NCBI GenBank assembly: GCA_947453625.1
Contig: CANGHK010000003.1
Location: 1 to 64,000 of the forward strand
From: Burkholderiales bacterium
Lineage (GTDB): Bacteria > Pseudomonadota > Gammaproteobacteria > Burkholderiales > Burkholderiaceae_C
Direction of reading: 5' to 3'
Length of the DNA stretch: 64,000 nt
Part shown: one piece after another, positions 11,876 to 20,589 of the stretch
How the letters are laid out: every line of letters starts with the position of its first letter
Numbering within the stretch: the stretch's first letter is position 1
The notes under the pieces: generated by a model
The model's input: only the letters and a program-made list of their open reading frames with translations
Told to the model about the DNA's origin: nothing
Databases searched by the model: none
Position numbers and translations under genes: made by a program

Positions 11876-11914
11876 GCCGGTGGCGTCACCGCTGAGCGCC
11901 CTGAAGCCGGACGA

Positions 11915-11932
11915 GGCCGGCCAAGGCCGGTC
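11915..11932. terminator. GC-rich hairpin at nuo operon end
   Basis: CCGGCC-AA-GGCCGG forms a perfect six-base-pair stem that can be extended by a G-C and a G-U pair on the outside. It lies in the 74-base gap between convergent nuoN and the minus-strand gene. The flanking T-tract is weak (TCTTGCC), so it may stop transcription poorly or act as an mRNA 3' stabiliser. The loop is tight unless the inner pair opens. Confidence 0.45.
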
Positions 11933-11949
11933 TTGCCGTGGCTCCCTGC

Positions 11950-12426
11950 TCAGTTGCCGGCGCGCTTGGCCACCGGCGAGTACATGTCCATCAGTTGGAC
12001 GCGCGTGGCGCGCAGCCGCTCCGAGACCACGCCCATCAGCCGCAGCATGAAGGCCAGGCCGAATTCAGGGTCGCGCTTGAAGGCGGCCAGCAACTGCTCG
12101 CCCTCGAACGCCAGCGCCGTCACCGGACTCAGCGCGCGGGCCTGGAAGTGCTTGCCGGCATGCGGCAACAAGGCCGACCAGTCGAGCTCATCGCCGGCAT
12201 ACAGGGTCTGCACGCGCAGCACCGTCTCGGCCGACTCCAGTTCCAGCGCCACCATGCCCGAGCCCAGCAGGTAGAAGACCGAGTAGACGTCGCCCTCGCG
12301 AAAAATTACCTGGTTGGGGTCGAACTGCACCTGCTTGGCCAGCGAGGCCAGGATGGCATTGTGCTCGGGCCGGAACTCGGCGACAAACGGATGCTTCTGG
12401 AGTTCCTGCAACAGGGTCTGTGTCAT
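11950..12426 (-). CDS. Stand-alone cyclic-nucleotide-binding domain protein
   Basis: This 158-aa protein consists only of a Crp-like cyclic-nucleotide-binding beta-barrel. The turn FREGDVYSVFYLLGSGMVAL, the segment LYAGDELDWSALLP and the C-terminal helix VVSERLRATRVQLMDMYSP match the fold. No helix-turn-helix follows, so it is not a DNA-binding Crp/Fnr regulator by itself. The start is MTQTLLQELQKHPF at 12426; the upstream in-frame extension has no family resemblance. It lies between complex I and the 2-oxoacid oxidoreductase cluster, divergent from the latter across 368 bases (12427-12794). It may bind a nucleotide or another small ligand and act on a partner protein; the ligand is unknown. 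No gene is seen in the 368-base gap. Confidence 0.8.
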   Translation of the reverse strand: MTQTLLQELQKHPFVAEFRPEHNAILASLAKQVQFDPNQVIFREGDVYSVFYLLGSGMVALELESAETVLRVQTLYAGDELDWSALLPHAGKHFQARALSPVTALAFEGEQLLAAFKRDPEFGLAFMLRLMGVVSERLRATRVQLMDMYSPVAKRAGN

Positions 12427-12547
12427 GGCCTGGTTCCTGCCGTGGTCGTTCGTTGTCGGATGTGCGAAGCGGCCGATGGCGAATGGGCACCCGAGGGCCG
12501 GCCGCAAGGGAAAAGTCGATTCTGCGCCCGGCACTGACGGCTTGAGA

Positions 12548-12561
12548 TTGACCTTGCTCAA
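12548..12561. promoter_or_regulatory. Candidate FNR/ANR-type site upstream of nfn-kor cluster
   Basis: TTGACCTTGCTCAA is a palindrome that keeps the Crp/Fnr-family anaerobic core TTGA-N6-TCAA, with one mismatch in each half relative to TTGAT-N4-ATCAA. It lies between the divergent cyclic-nucleotide-binding protein (start 12426) and the nfnA-like gene (start 12795), and could serve either. The similar sites at 21887, 28604 and 31511 raise its plausibility. Binding is not shown. Confidence 0.5.
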
Positions 12562-12794
12562 ACGGGCACGGCGACTGTCCGCCATCCGAAGTAAGTGGCG
12601 GAGACGCTGCCACACAGGGGCTAGAAAGCCGCTCATATGGCATTGGGGCACGATTGATCCACCGCAAGGGGTCAACCCTGCACGCCGTTACGCTGGATTC
12701 TGTCAAACATCAAGCGGACTTCGTCCCCTGCACGACAGCATCCGGCAAGCCCGAATCTGGCAGGTTGGTCAGGCGCCGCAGCCCGAGGGATAGC

Positions 12795-13685
12795 ATGTCC
12801 GATTTCGAGATCGTTGCACGCGAAGATTTTTCCGAGGTCACCTACCTGCTTGAGGTGCGCCACCCGCAGATGGCCAGGGCCGCCAAGCCAGGCCAATTCG
12901 TCATCGTGATGGAACATGAAAAAGGTGAACGCATCCCGCTGACCATCGCCGACTTCGACCACGACAAGGGCACGATCACGCTGGTGATCCAGGCGGTCGG
13001 CAAGACCACGAGGGAGATGCAACGCAACTGCCGCGTCGGCACGCATCTGCATGCGATGGTCGGACCGATGGGCATCCCCAGCCACATCGGCCAGGCCAAG
13101 AAAGTGATCTGTGTCGGCGGTGGCTTGGGCGTGGCGCCGGTCTACCCCCAAGCCCGCGCGTACAAGGAAAGCGGCGCCTATGTCATTGGCGTGCTGGGTT
13201 TCCGCAACCAGAGCCTGATGTTCTGGGAAGACAAGTTCCGCGCCTGCTGCGATGAACTGATCGTCTGCACCGACGACGGATCGGCCGGCATCAAGGGCCT
13301 GGTCACCGAGGGCATCCGGCAGGCGATAGCCCGGCATGCCGACATCGACGAGGTGGTGGCGATAGGCCCGCCGATCATGATGAAGGGCTGCGCCGATGCA
13401 ACGCGCGCGCTGGGCATCAAGACCCTGGTCAGCCTGAACCCGGTGATGGTCGACGGCACCGGCATGTGTGGCGGCTGCCGCGTCAAGATCGGCGATACGG
13501 TCAAGTTTGCCTGCGTCGACGGACCTGATTTCGACGGCCACCAGGTCGATTTCGACGACCTGATGGCGCGCCTGGGGCGCTACAAGTCGACCGAGAAGAG
13601 CGCGCTGGAAGCCTTCAACGAAAGTTGCCGCATCCGCGCCACGGCCGACACGGTTGCGCCTGACAAGGCGGCGGACCCGCACTGA
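12795..13685 (+). CDS. NfnA/SudB-like ferredoxin-NADP reductase family subunit
   Basis: This 296-aa flavoprotein resembles the small subunit of NADH-dependent ferredoxin:NADP oxidoreductase (NfnA) and sulfide dehydrogenase SudB. It has an N-terminal FAD-binding barrel (RIPLTIADF), a nucleotide-binding domain (VICVGGGLGVAPVYPQ, about residue 105) and a C-terminal [2Fe-2S] motif. Cys225, Cys228 and Cys240 (MCGGCRV and FACVDGPDF) are present. Asp220 in MVDGTG lies where NfnA uses an Asp as the fourth ligand. The start MSDFEIVARED at 12795 has a GAGGG ribosome site. It precedes an NfnB-like gene, as in known Nfn operons. It probably exchanges electrons between NAD(H) and the partner subunit; calling it bifurcating is inference. 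Confidence 0.85.
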   Translation: MSDFEIVAREDFSEVTYLLEVRHPQMARAAKPGQFVIVMEHEKGERIPLTIADFDHDKGTITLVIQAVGKTTREMQRNCRVGTHLHAMVGPMGIPSHIGQAKKVICVGGGLGVAPVYPQARAYKESGAYVIGVLGFRNQSLMFWEDKFRACCDELIVCTDDGSAGIKGLVTEGIRQAIARHADIDEVVAIGPPIMMKGCADATRALGIKTLVSLNPVMVDGTGMCGGCRVKIGDTVKFACVDGPDFDGHQVDFDDLMARLGRYKSTEKSALEAFNESCRIRATADTVAPDKAADPH

Positions 13686-13736
13686 GGCACTCGCTCAGCG
13701 ACCCGCTCGCCCGCACCCTCCGATCAGGAACCGACC

Positions 13737-15242
13737 ATGGCCAAGAAGAAGACGATACGCACCATCCCGCAGGCGCGCACGCCCATGCCCGAGCAGAGTC
13801 CGCAGGCGCGGGTGACGAACTTCGACGAGGTGGCCTGCGGTTACCGCTTGGAAGACGCGCTGGTCGAGGCCGAACGCTGCCTGGATTGCGCTGACCAGCC
13901 CTGCGTGCGCGGTTGCCCGGTCGGCATCGACATCCCCGGCTTCATCCTGAAGATGAGCGCCAAGAACTTCCATGGCGCCTACGACGTGATCACCGACACC
14001 AACCTGCTGCCCTCGGTGTGCGGCCGGGTGTGTCCGCAGGAAAACCAGTGCGAAGGGGTTTGCACCGTGGGCGAGACGCTGGAGCCGGTGGCGATCGGCA
14101 GGCTCGAGCGCTTTGTCGGTGACATGGCGATTGCCCAGGGCTGGACCAACATCCCCTACATCGAGCCCACCCGCTTCAAGGTCGGCATCGTCGGGTCGGG
14201 TCCGGCCGGCATGGCCTGCGCCGCCGACATGGCCAAGGCCGGTTGCGACGTCACCGTCTACGAGGCCTTCCACGAGCCCGGTGGCGTGCTCAAGTACGGC
14301 ATCCCCGACTTCCGCCTGCCCAACAGCGTGGTCGATATGGAGATCGGCAAGCTCAGGCAATTGGGCATCAAGTTCGAATGCAATACCCTGGTCGGGCGGC
14401 TGTTCACGGTCGAGCAGATGCTTACCGAGATGGGTTTCCACGCGGTGTTCATCGGCACCGGCGCGGGCTACCCGAGCTTCATGGGCATACCGGGCGAATC
14501 GCTGGGCGGCGTGCTGTCGGCCAACGAGTGGCTGACGCGCTGCAACCTGATGCGCGGGCGCGACTTTCCGGCCTACGACACCCCACTGCAACCGGGCCGG
14601 CGCGTGGCGGTGATAGGCGCCGGCAACACGGCGATGGACGCGATGCGCGTCTCGCTGCGGGTTGGCGCCGAGAAGGTTTATTGCATCTACCGGCGCAGCG
14701 CGGCCGAAGCACCCGCCCGGGCCGAGGAGATCCACCATGCGCACCAGGAAGGCGTCGATTTTCAGTGGCTGACGAGCCCGCTGGAGTTGCTGGGCGACGC
14801 GGCCAAGAACGTTCGCGCGATGCGCTGCGAGCGCATGGAACTCGGTGAGCCCGACAGCTCGGGCCGGCGCCGGCCGGTAGCTGTGCCGGGCAGCGAATTC
14901 GAATTTGAATGCGACATGGTGGTGTTCGCGATCGGCACCCATGCCAACCCCATCCTCGGCCAGACCTCGGGCCTGAAACTGGACAAGCGCGGCTACATCG
15001 CCACCGACGAGCACCTGGCCACCTCGATCGCCGGTGTCTACGCCGGCGGCGATATCGTCACCGGTGCCGCCACGGTGATCCAGGCCATGGGCGCCGGCCG
15101 CAAGGCTGCGCGCGGCATGAAGGCCTACCTCGGACTGCGCGATAGCGCGGTCGTCTACCAGCCCGATGACCTCGATCCAGCGGCCAGGCTGTTCGGCATC
15201 GCCCGCGGCGAGCGCAATTTCGCCCGCGTCCATCTGGCCTGA
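13737..15242 (+). CDS. NfnB/GltD-like NADPH oxidoreductase subunit
   Basis: This 501-aa iron-sulfur flavoprotein belongs to the glutamate synthase small-subunit family, in the branch that includes NfnB, SudA and KorC-type subunits. The N-terminal region has two [4Fe-4S] sets: Cys48, 51, 56 and 60 (CLDCADQPCVRGCP) and Cys95, 99, 105 and 109 (CGRVCPQENQCEGVC). FAD binding is at VGIVGSGPAGMACA, NADPH binding at VAVIGAGNTAMDAMR, and the FAD-closing motif is GVYAGGDIVTGAATV. No glutamate synthase large subunit is nearby, while 2-oxoacid:acceptor oxidoreductase subunits follow. A related FAD subunit makes the Azoarcus 2-oxoglutarate oxidoreductase NADP-dependent, so this protein is probably the NADP(H) module of the neighbouring enzyme or half of an Nfn complex. 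An AGGAA ribosome site precedes the ATG. Confidence 0.88.
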   Translation: MAKKKTIRTIPQARTPMPEQSPQARVTNFDEVACGYRLEDALVEAERCLDCADQPCVRGCPVGIDIPGFILKMSAKNFHGAYDVITDTNLLPSVCGRVCPQENQCEGVCTVGETLEPVAIGRLERFVGDMAIAQGWTNIPYIEPTRFKVGIVGSGPAGMACAADMAKAGCDVTVYEAFHEPGGVLKYGIPDFRLPNSVVDMEIGKLRQLGIKFECNTLVGRLFTVEQMLTEMGFHAVFIGTGAGYPSFMGIPGESLGGVLSANEWLTRCNLMRGRDFPAYDTPLQPGRRVAVIGAGNTAMDAMRVSLRVGAEKVYCIYRRSAAEAPARAEEIHHAHQEGVDFQWLTSPLELLGDAAKNVRAMRCERMELGEPDSSGRRRPVAVPGSEFEFECDMVVFAIGTHANPILGQTSGLKLDKRGYIATDEHLATSIAGVYAGGDIVTGAATVIQAMGAGRKAARGMKAYLGLRDSAVVYQPDDLDPAARLFGIARGERNFARVHLA

Positions 15243-15311
15243 CTGATCAGCCTGGATTCAGCGTACCTGCCTGCCGATTCACCCGCTTCCACCTTACCCC
15301 TTGCGCACACC

Positions 15312-17252
15312 ATGAGCGACACGCAGACCCTTTCCCCACCCGAAGCGCCGGTCCGCGGTGCCGACCCCACGCCGCGGCCTGCGCTGGCGATCGGCGAGCA
15401 CATCGTCGAGGTGATCAGCGACTCGGGTGAAGGCGCGCAGAGATGCGGCCAGTCGCTGGCGGCGATCGCCGCGCGCATGGGCAACGGCATCTGGACCACC
15501 GAGATCATCCCGGCCGAGATCCAGCCACCGGCACGCAGCGTTGCCGGGGCCAGCGGCATCCGCATCCGCATCGGCTCCGAGCGCGTGAGCAATGGCGGCG
15601 ACCAGACCGATCTGGTGGTAGCCTTCAACGAGCAGGTACTGATCGGCCGGGTGCAGGCCGATGAGCTCAAGCCCGGCGCCACCATCCTGCTCGAGAGCAT
15701 GTGGCGCATCCACCGTGACCCGGCGGTGGTGGACTCCTACCTGAAGACGGTCGAGGCGTTGCGGCGAGACGGATTCAAGCTCTACGAGGTGCCGCTGGAA
15801 GCGCGCTGCAAGGAACTCGTCAGCGACCCGCGCAAGGGCAAGAACATGTTCGTGCTGGGCCTGCTGTGCAATGTCTACGGCCTGGACGCCGCGTTGGCGC
15901 GCGAGCAGATCGCCCGCATCTTCGGCAAGAAGGACGCCAAGGTCATTGCGAGCAACGTCGCGCTCTACGATGCAGGCGCCGCCTGGGCCGAGGCCCATCT
16001 CGACTTCAAGTTCTGCATCCCGGCACAGCGCAGCAGCCAAGCACAGATCGTCGTCAACGGCAACACCGCGATCGCGCTGGGCGTGATGGCCTCGGGCATG
16101 GACATCTGCGCGATGTACCCGATCACGCCGGCCACCTCGGCGTCGCACTACCTGAGCGAAGTGTTCGAGAAGGTCGGCGGCATGGTGCACCAGGCCGAGG
16201 ACGAGATCGCTGCCTGCGCTTTCGCCGTGGGCGCGTCCTACGCCGGCAAATGCGCGGTCACCATCACCTCGGGCCCGGGCTACTCGCTCAAGCAGGAGGT
16301 CATCGGTCTGGCGGTGATGGCCGAGATCCCGCTGGTGGTGGTCAACGTCCAACGCGGCGGCCCGAGCACCGGCCAGCCGACCAAGGTCGAGCAGGGCGAC
16401 GCGCTGGCGGCGATGTTCGGCAGCCACGGCGATGCGCCGAAAGTGGTTCTGGCGCCCTGCAGCATCGAGGACTGCTTCTACTCGGTGATCACCGCGCGCA
16501 AGATCGCCGAGACCTTCGGCATGGTGGTGGTGGTGCTGTCCGACGCCAGTCTGTCCACCGCGCAGCAGCCCTTCCCGCGGCCGCAATTCAGCGAGGACTG
16601 GCTGGCGCCGCCGGTCGACCAGACACCCGTGCCGGCCGGCGCCAAGCCCTACGACTGGGACCCGGTCACTGGGCTGTCGCGGCGCTTTCAGCCCGGCCAG
16701 CCCGGAGGCATGCACACCCTCACCGGACTGGCGCACGACCGCTCCAGCAAGGTGGCCTACGACCCGAAGATCAACGAGGAGGGCCTGCGCGCGCGCGGCC
16801 TGAAGCTCGCCGCGCTGCAAAAGACGCTCAAGCCGCCACCGGTGTTCGGCGGCGCACCCGACGAAGGCGGCGACCTGCTGCTGGTGGGCTGGGGCAGCAC
16901 GATGGGCGCGATCGAGGAGGCGGTGACCCGACTGCGCGCCGAGGGACTGGCCGTCTCGTCCATGCACCTGCGCTTCCTGCAACCGATGGCCTCGGGCATA
17001 CGCGAGATCCTGAAACGCTTCAAGCAGGTGATGACGATCGAGGGCAACTGGTCCGACAAGCTCGAGGACGAGCTGATCGACGAGGACAACCGCCGCTACT
17101 CGGCGCTGGCGATGCTGTTGCGCTCGCGCTTCCTGGTCGACATCGACTGCTGGAGCGAGGCGCGCGGCCAGCCGATCAAGCCTGGCGACATCTGCCGCGT
17201 CGCACGCTCGTCCTTGCAAGCCACCCTGCAACCCACGGTACACACATCATGA
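15312..17252 (+). CDS. korA: 2-oxoacid:acceptor oxidoreductase, fused gamma-alpha subunit
   Basis: This 646-aa protein joins the gamma domain (about residues 25-210, starting HIVEVISDSGEGAQRCGQSL) to the alpha domain. The alpha domain carries the family motif YPITPATSASHYLSE near residue 268 and continues with SGPGYSLKQEVIGLAVMAEIPLVVVNVQRGGPSTGQPT. With the beta subunit it decarboxylates a 2-oxoacid to acyl-CoA and CO2, or the reverse, using thiamine diphosphate and iron-sulfur clusters. The gamma-alpha fusion and the GGPSTGQPTK stretch are typical of 2-oxoglutarate:ferredoxin oxidoreductases, so 2-oxoglutarate is the likeliest substrate, though pyruvate or branched-chain oxoacids cannot be excluded. 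The stop overlaps the beta-subunit start. Confidence 0.88.
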   Translation: MSDTQTLSPPEAPVRGADPTPRPALAIGEHIVEVISDSGEGAQRCGQSLAAIAARMGNGIWTTEIIPAEIQPPARSVAGASGIRIRIGSERVSNGGDQTDLVVAFNEQVLIGRVQADELKPGATILLESMWRIHRDPAVVDSYLKTVEALRRDGFKLYEVPLEARCKELVSDPRKGKNMFVLGLLCNVYGLDAALAREQIARIFGKKDAKVIASNVALYDAGAAWAEAHLDFKFCIPAQRSSQAQIVVNGNTAIALGVMASGMDICAMYPITPATSASHYLSEVFEKVGGMVHQAEDEIAACAFAVGASYAGKCAVTITSGPGYSLKQEVIGLAVMAEIPLVVVNVQRGGPSTGQPTKVEQGDALAAMFGSHGDAPKVVLAPCSIEDCFYSVITARKIAETFGMVVVVLSDASLSTAQQPFPRPQFSEDWLAPPVDQTPVPAGAKPYDWDPVTGLSRRFQPGQPGGMHTLTGLAHDRSSKVAYDPKINEEGLRARGLKLAALQKTLKPPPVFGGAPDEGGDLLLVGWGSTMGAIEEAVTRLRAEGLAVSSMHLRFLQPMASGIREILKRFKQVMTIEGNWSDKLEDELIDEDNRRYSALAMLLRSRFLVDIDCWSEARGQPIKPGDICRVARSSLQATLQPTVHTS

Positions 17253-18250
17253 GCCGCTCGTTCTCCCCCTCGCTGAGCCAATGCGTCATCAAGCTGCACG
17301 AGGAGCACCACGCGCTGGAAGACTACCAGGGCGGCGTGCCGCGCTGGTGCAACGGCTGTGGCGACAACGCAATCCTGGCGGCGATGCAACGCCTGTGCAG
17401 CGAAGAGAACCTGGCGCCCGAGAACACCGTGTTCGTCTCGGGCATAGGCTGCTCCAGCCGCCTGCCGCACTACATGAAGACCTACGGCTTCCACAGCCTG
17501 CATGGCCGCGCCTTCCCGGTCGCCGAAGGCATCAAGATGGCCAGGCCCGACCTCAACGTCTTCGTCAGCACCGGCGACGGCGACTGCTGCAGCATAGGCG
17601 CGGCGCACTGGATCCACGCGCTGCGCTACAACATGAACATCACCGTGGTGCTGCACGACAACCATGTCTACGGCCTGACCAAGAAACAGGCCTCGCCGAC
17701 CTCTCCGCGTGGCTTCAAGAGCAACACTACGCCCTATGGCTCGACACTCGAGCCGATGAACCCGCTAACGGTGTCGCTGGGGGTGCAGGGCGCGTCCTTC
17801 ATCGCGCAGGCGGTCGACTGGGTGCCCGAAGTGCTGTTCGACATCATGCAGGCTGCGTTCAGGCACCGCGGCTTCTCGTTCGTGCGGGTGCTGCAGCGCT
17901 GCCCCGAGTTCATGCCCAAGGCCTTCGACCCCTGGCTGCATGATCCGCAACGCACGATGCTGCTGACGCACCCGGATGGGCTGACGCTCAGCCCCGGCCT
18001 GTCGGCCAGCTACCGCAACCAGCGCGTGCACGATCCGATCGACATCGATCGGGCGCGCGAGATCGCCTCGATGGACGATCCCATTCCAGTGGGCATCCTC
18101 TACCGCAACCCCGCCGCGCCCTGCTACGAGGACTTGCGCCATGCCGGCCAGATGCGCTCGCCCGAGTACATCCGCAGCGGCTTCAACCGCGAACTCGACA
18201 AGTACACGGTCTGGCCCGATGAGCCGGACCAGACCCGGAAGGCGGCCTGA
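17249..18250 (+). CDS. korB: 2-oxoacid:acceptor oxidoreductase beta subunit
   Basis: This 333-aa subunit binds thiamine diphosphate and the catalytic [4Fe-4S] cluster. The cofactor motif STGDGDCCSIGAAHWIHALR (from about residue 108) ends near DNHVYGLTKKQASPTSP, the family signature. Cluster ligands fit Cys34 and Cys37 (WCNGCGDN), Cys68 (GIGCSS) and Cys218 (QRCPEF), the same spacing as in archaeal 2-oxoacid:ferredoxin oxidoreductases. It overlaps the gamma-alpha gene by four bases (ATGA), so the two are made together. It is longer at the N-terminus than minimal beta subunits (about 290 aa). Confidence 0.92.
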   Translation: MSRSFSPSLSQCVIKLHEEHHALEDYQGGVPRWCNGCGDNAILAAMQRLCSEENLAPENTVFVSGIGCSSRLPHYMKTYGFHSLHGRAFPVAEGIKMARPDLNVFVSTGDGDCCSIGAAHWIHALRYNMNITVVLHDNHVYGLTKKQASPTSPRGFKSNTTPYGSTLEPMNPLTVSLGVQGASFIAQAVDWVPEVLFDIMQAAFRHRGFSFVRVLQRCPEFMPKAFDPWLHDPQRTMLLTHPDGLTLSPGLSASYRNQRVHDPIDIDRAREIASMDDPIPVGILYRNPAAPCYEDLRHAGQMRSPEYIRSGFNRELDKYTVWPDEPDQTRKAA

Positions 18251-18299
18251 GACAGCAGCCGACGGCGCCCAAGCCGTCTCAACCGAACGAGAACCCGTG

Positions 18300-20510
18300 A
18301 TGGACATGCCAGCCAAGCACCCCGATCAATTGATCTTCCACCTCACCGGCCGGCTGCAAGCCAGCGTCCGGGAGACGGCCTTGTCCGCGACAGCCAGTCT
18401 CGGCCTGCGCCCCGCCCTGCTCGCGCCCTACCGGGATCTCGGCACGCTGCGCCATGACTTTCCGCTGCTGCTCGACGACCGGTGCCAGGGATCCCATGTC
18501 GTGCACTCGCTGACCAGCCTGGTCGATGCGGTGCTCAAGGACGTGGCGCCGCGCGGCATCGAGGGAGAGCGCCTGCGCCGCCATGGACTGCAGCTCGAAT
18601 GCGCGATCCGTCGCGCGGTCGACCAGGGCGCCCAGGGCACGCTGGCCGAGTTGTGGGACCAGGCCGCGGTCGAACTCGGCGCCCGTGAAGGCGAGACGCT
18701 CGAGAAAGTACTGAGTCATGCTGGCGGCGCGCTGCCCGCGGAGGGCGAACTGCTGGGCTGCACGCCCGACATGCCGGCGCGCCTTATCAGCCATGTCTGG
18801 CGCGCGGCGCAGCGCGAAAAGGCGCGCCTGTTCCATGCCGACCTGGCCAGGCTGGTGCTCAAGCTGTCGGACATCCTGCGCGCGGCCTTCAGTCACTCAC
18901 AGGCCGGGCGCCAACCCCAGAGCCTGCGGTCCTCGCTCGGCGGGCCGCACCAGGACGCGTTCGACTTCAACATGCTGTCGCGCATCGTCGGCAAGGGTGC
19001 GCCGCGCGATGAGCTGCCCGCCGACCGGCGGGCGCGACTGGTGCACAGCCTGGGCGTGCTCGAGTCGCAGCGCTTCTTCGCCGCGCCCGATGCGGGCGAG
19101 GACGACAGCTCGGACACCGTCTTCGGTTTCGCCTTCGACAACTGCGCGACCGCGGCCCAGGCCTACCGCGACCGACTGGCCGAGCTGGCCGAGCTGGTCA
19201 AGGCCATCGCGGTCGCCGAGCTCGAAGCCCAGGGCCACTACCGGCCGGCCGAACACGACCTGTTGTTTGAATCCTTCGACCAGAACACCCTCACCAGCGA
19301 GGATCTGGCACGCTTTCCAGACTACCTGGTGTGCATCCCGCCCGAGCGCAACGAGGCCACCGAAAACGTCAATCTGATGGAGATGCTGTCGTCCGGGTTG
19401 CCGGTCAAGGTGCTGGTGCAAACCTCGGACCTGCTGGAAGAGGCATCGATAGGCACCGGCCATTTCGCGTTTGGCGTGCGCAGTGCGCGCTTGGCCACCA
19501 CGGCGATGGGGCTGGGCGGCATGTTCGTGCTGCAGTCGTCCAGCGCCAACCTGGTCGCGATGCACACGCGGATCGCCCGCGGTCTGGCCTGCCGGGGGCC
19601 GGCGCTGTTCAGCGTGTTCACAGGTTCGGCGCAAACCACGGGTGCGCTGCCGCCCTACCTCAGCGCAGCGGTGGCGATGCAGTCACGCGCTTTCCCGGCC
19701 TTCAGCTATGACGCCGCCGCGGGCAGCAACTGGGCCGCGCGCTTCTCGCTCGAGAACAACCCGCAGCCCGACGACGACTGGTCAGTCGAGACGCTGGCCT
19801 ATGTCGACAACGCGCAGCAGCGCGTCAGCACGCCCTGTGCCTTCACCTTTGCCGACTTCGCGCTCTGCGATGATCGACAAGCCACGCATTTCGCCCTGGT
19901 GCCCAGCGCACACTGGGATGCGACGATGTTGCCGGTCGCGGATTGGCTGCTGCTGGACGAGCGGGACGCGGCACAGCGGGTGCCCTATCTGCTGGCGGTC
20001 GACGCGCGGGACGCGCTGCAGCGCGTCATCGTCGATGCCCGGCTGATGCAGGCCACGCGCCGCTGCCAGTTGCTGTGGCACCGCCTGCAAGAGCATGGCG
20101 GCGTACACGATTCGCATGCCGAGCGTCTGCTGGCGCGCGAGCGGGCGGCCTGGATTGCCGAGCAACAACCGCTGGCCACGGCGCCTGCCGCCGCGCCAGT
20201 GACCGCCGCAACGGCGGGCGCTGCAACAGCAGAGGTGGAAACCGCTGCACCGGTGCACTCGCGCGATGAGACCTGGATCGACACCGCACGCTGCCCGAGT
20301 TGCAACGAGTGCCAGTTGATCAACGACCGGATGTTCGGCTACGACGCGAAGAAGCAGGCCTACATCAAGGACCTCAAGGCTGGCAGCTACCGCCAACTGG
20401 TCGAGGCCGCCGAGAGCTGCCAGGTCGCCATCATCCACCCCGGCAAACCGCGCGACCCGAACGAGCCCGGGCTCGAGGACTTGCTGCTGCGCGCCGAACC
20501 CTTCCGCTGA
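18300..20510 (+). CDS. Large protein with TPP-less PFOR-like domain and C-terminal ferredoxin domain
   Basis: This is a 736-aa protein of no established function. Seen directly: a C-terminal single-cluster [4Fe-4S] motif at Cys665, 668 and 671 (CPSCNEC) and Cys707, preceded by an Ala/Thr-rich linker (about 610-650). By eye, residues about 355-520 align with the thiamine-binding C-terminal domain of pyruvate:ferredoxin oxidoreductase (LPVKVLVQTSDLLEEASIG and later FPAFSYDAAAG, ARFSLENNP). The GDGW-type thiamine-diphosphate motif is absent; PPERNEATENVN stands in its place. The first 350 residues are mostly helical and unrecognised. It starts 49 bases after the beta subunit on the same strand, so it probably works with that enzyme as an electron-transfer or scaffold partner. 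The start is the ATG at 18300. Confidence 0.7.
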   Translation: MDMPAKHPDQLIFHLTGRLQASVRETALSATASLGLRPALLAPYRDLGTLRHDFPLLLDDRCQGSHVVHSLTSLVDAVLKDVAPRGIEGERLRRHGLQLECAIRRAVDQGAQGTLAELWDQAAVELGAREGETLEKVLSHAGGALPAEGELLGCTPDMPARLISHVWRAAQREKARLFHADLARLVLKLSDILRAAFSHSQAGRQPQSLRSSLGGPHQDAFDFNMLSRIVGKGAPRDELPADRRARLVHSLGVLESQRFFAAPDAGEDDSSDTVFGFAFDNCATAAQAYRDRLAELAELVKAIAVAELEAQGHYRPAEHDLLFESFDQNTLTSEDLARFPDYLVCIPPERNEATENVNLMEMLSSGLPVKVLVQTSDLLEEASIGTGHFAFGVRSARLATTAMGLGGMFVLQSSSANLVAMHTRIARGLACRGPALFSVFTGSAQTTGALPPYLSAAVAMQSRAFPAFSYDAAAGSNWAARFSLENNPQPDDDWSVETLAYVDNAQQRVSTPCAFTFADFALCDDRQATHFALVPSAHWDATMLPVADWLLLDERDAAQRVPYLLAVDARDALQRVIVDARLMQATRRCQLLWHRLQEHGGVHDSHAERLLARERAAWIAEQQPLATAPAAAPVTAATAGAATAEVETAAPVHSRDETWIDTARCPSCNECQLINDRMFGYDAKKQAYIKDLKAGSYRQLVEAAESCQVAIIHPGKPRDPNEPGLEDLLLRAEPFR

Positions 20511-20518
20511 ACCCGGAG

Positions 20519-20535
20519 GCGGGCAATACCCGCCC
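20519..20535. terminator. Hairpin between convergent kor-cluster gene and porin
   Basis: GGCGGG-CAATA-CCCGCC is a perfect six-base-pair stem in the 79-base gap between the 736-aa gene (ends 20510) and the minus-strand porin (ends 20590). There is no clear T-tract on either side, so termination strength is uncertain. Confidence 0.45.
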
Positions 20536-20589
20536 GGCCCATCCGGCTGTTCTGAACACAGGCAGCCTGGTGGGCCTGAATCGCAGGGC

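Noticed and set aside
13737-15242. Assignment as glutamate synthase small subunit (gltD) in ammonium assimilation
   Set aside because: No gltB large subunit is adjacent; an NfnA-like gene precedes and 2-oxoacid oxidoreductase genes follow, which favours an NfnB/KorC-type role.
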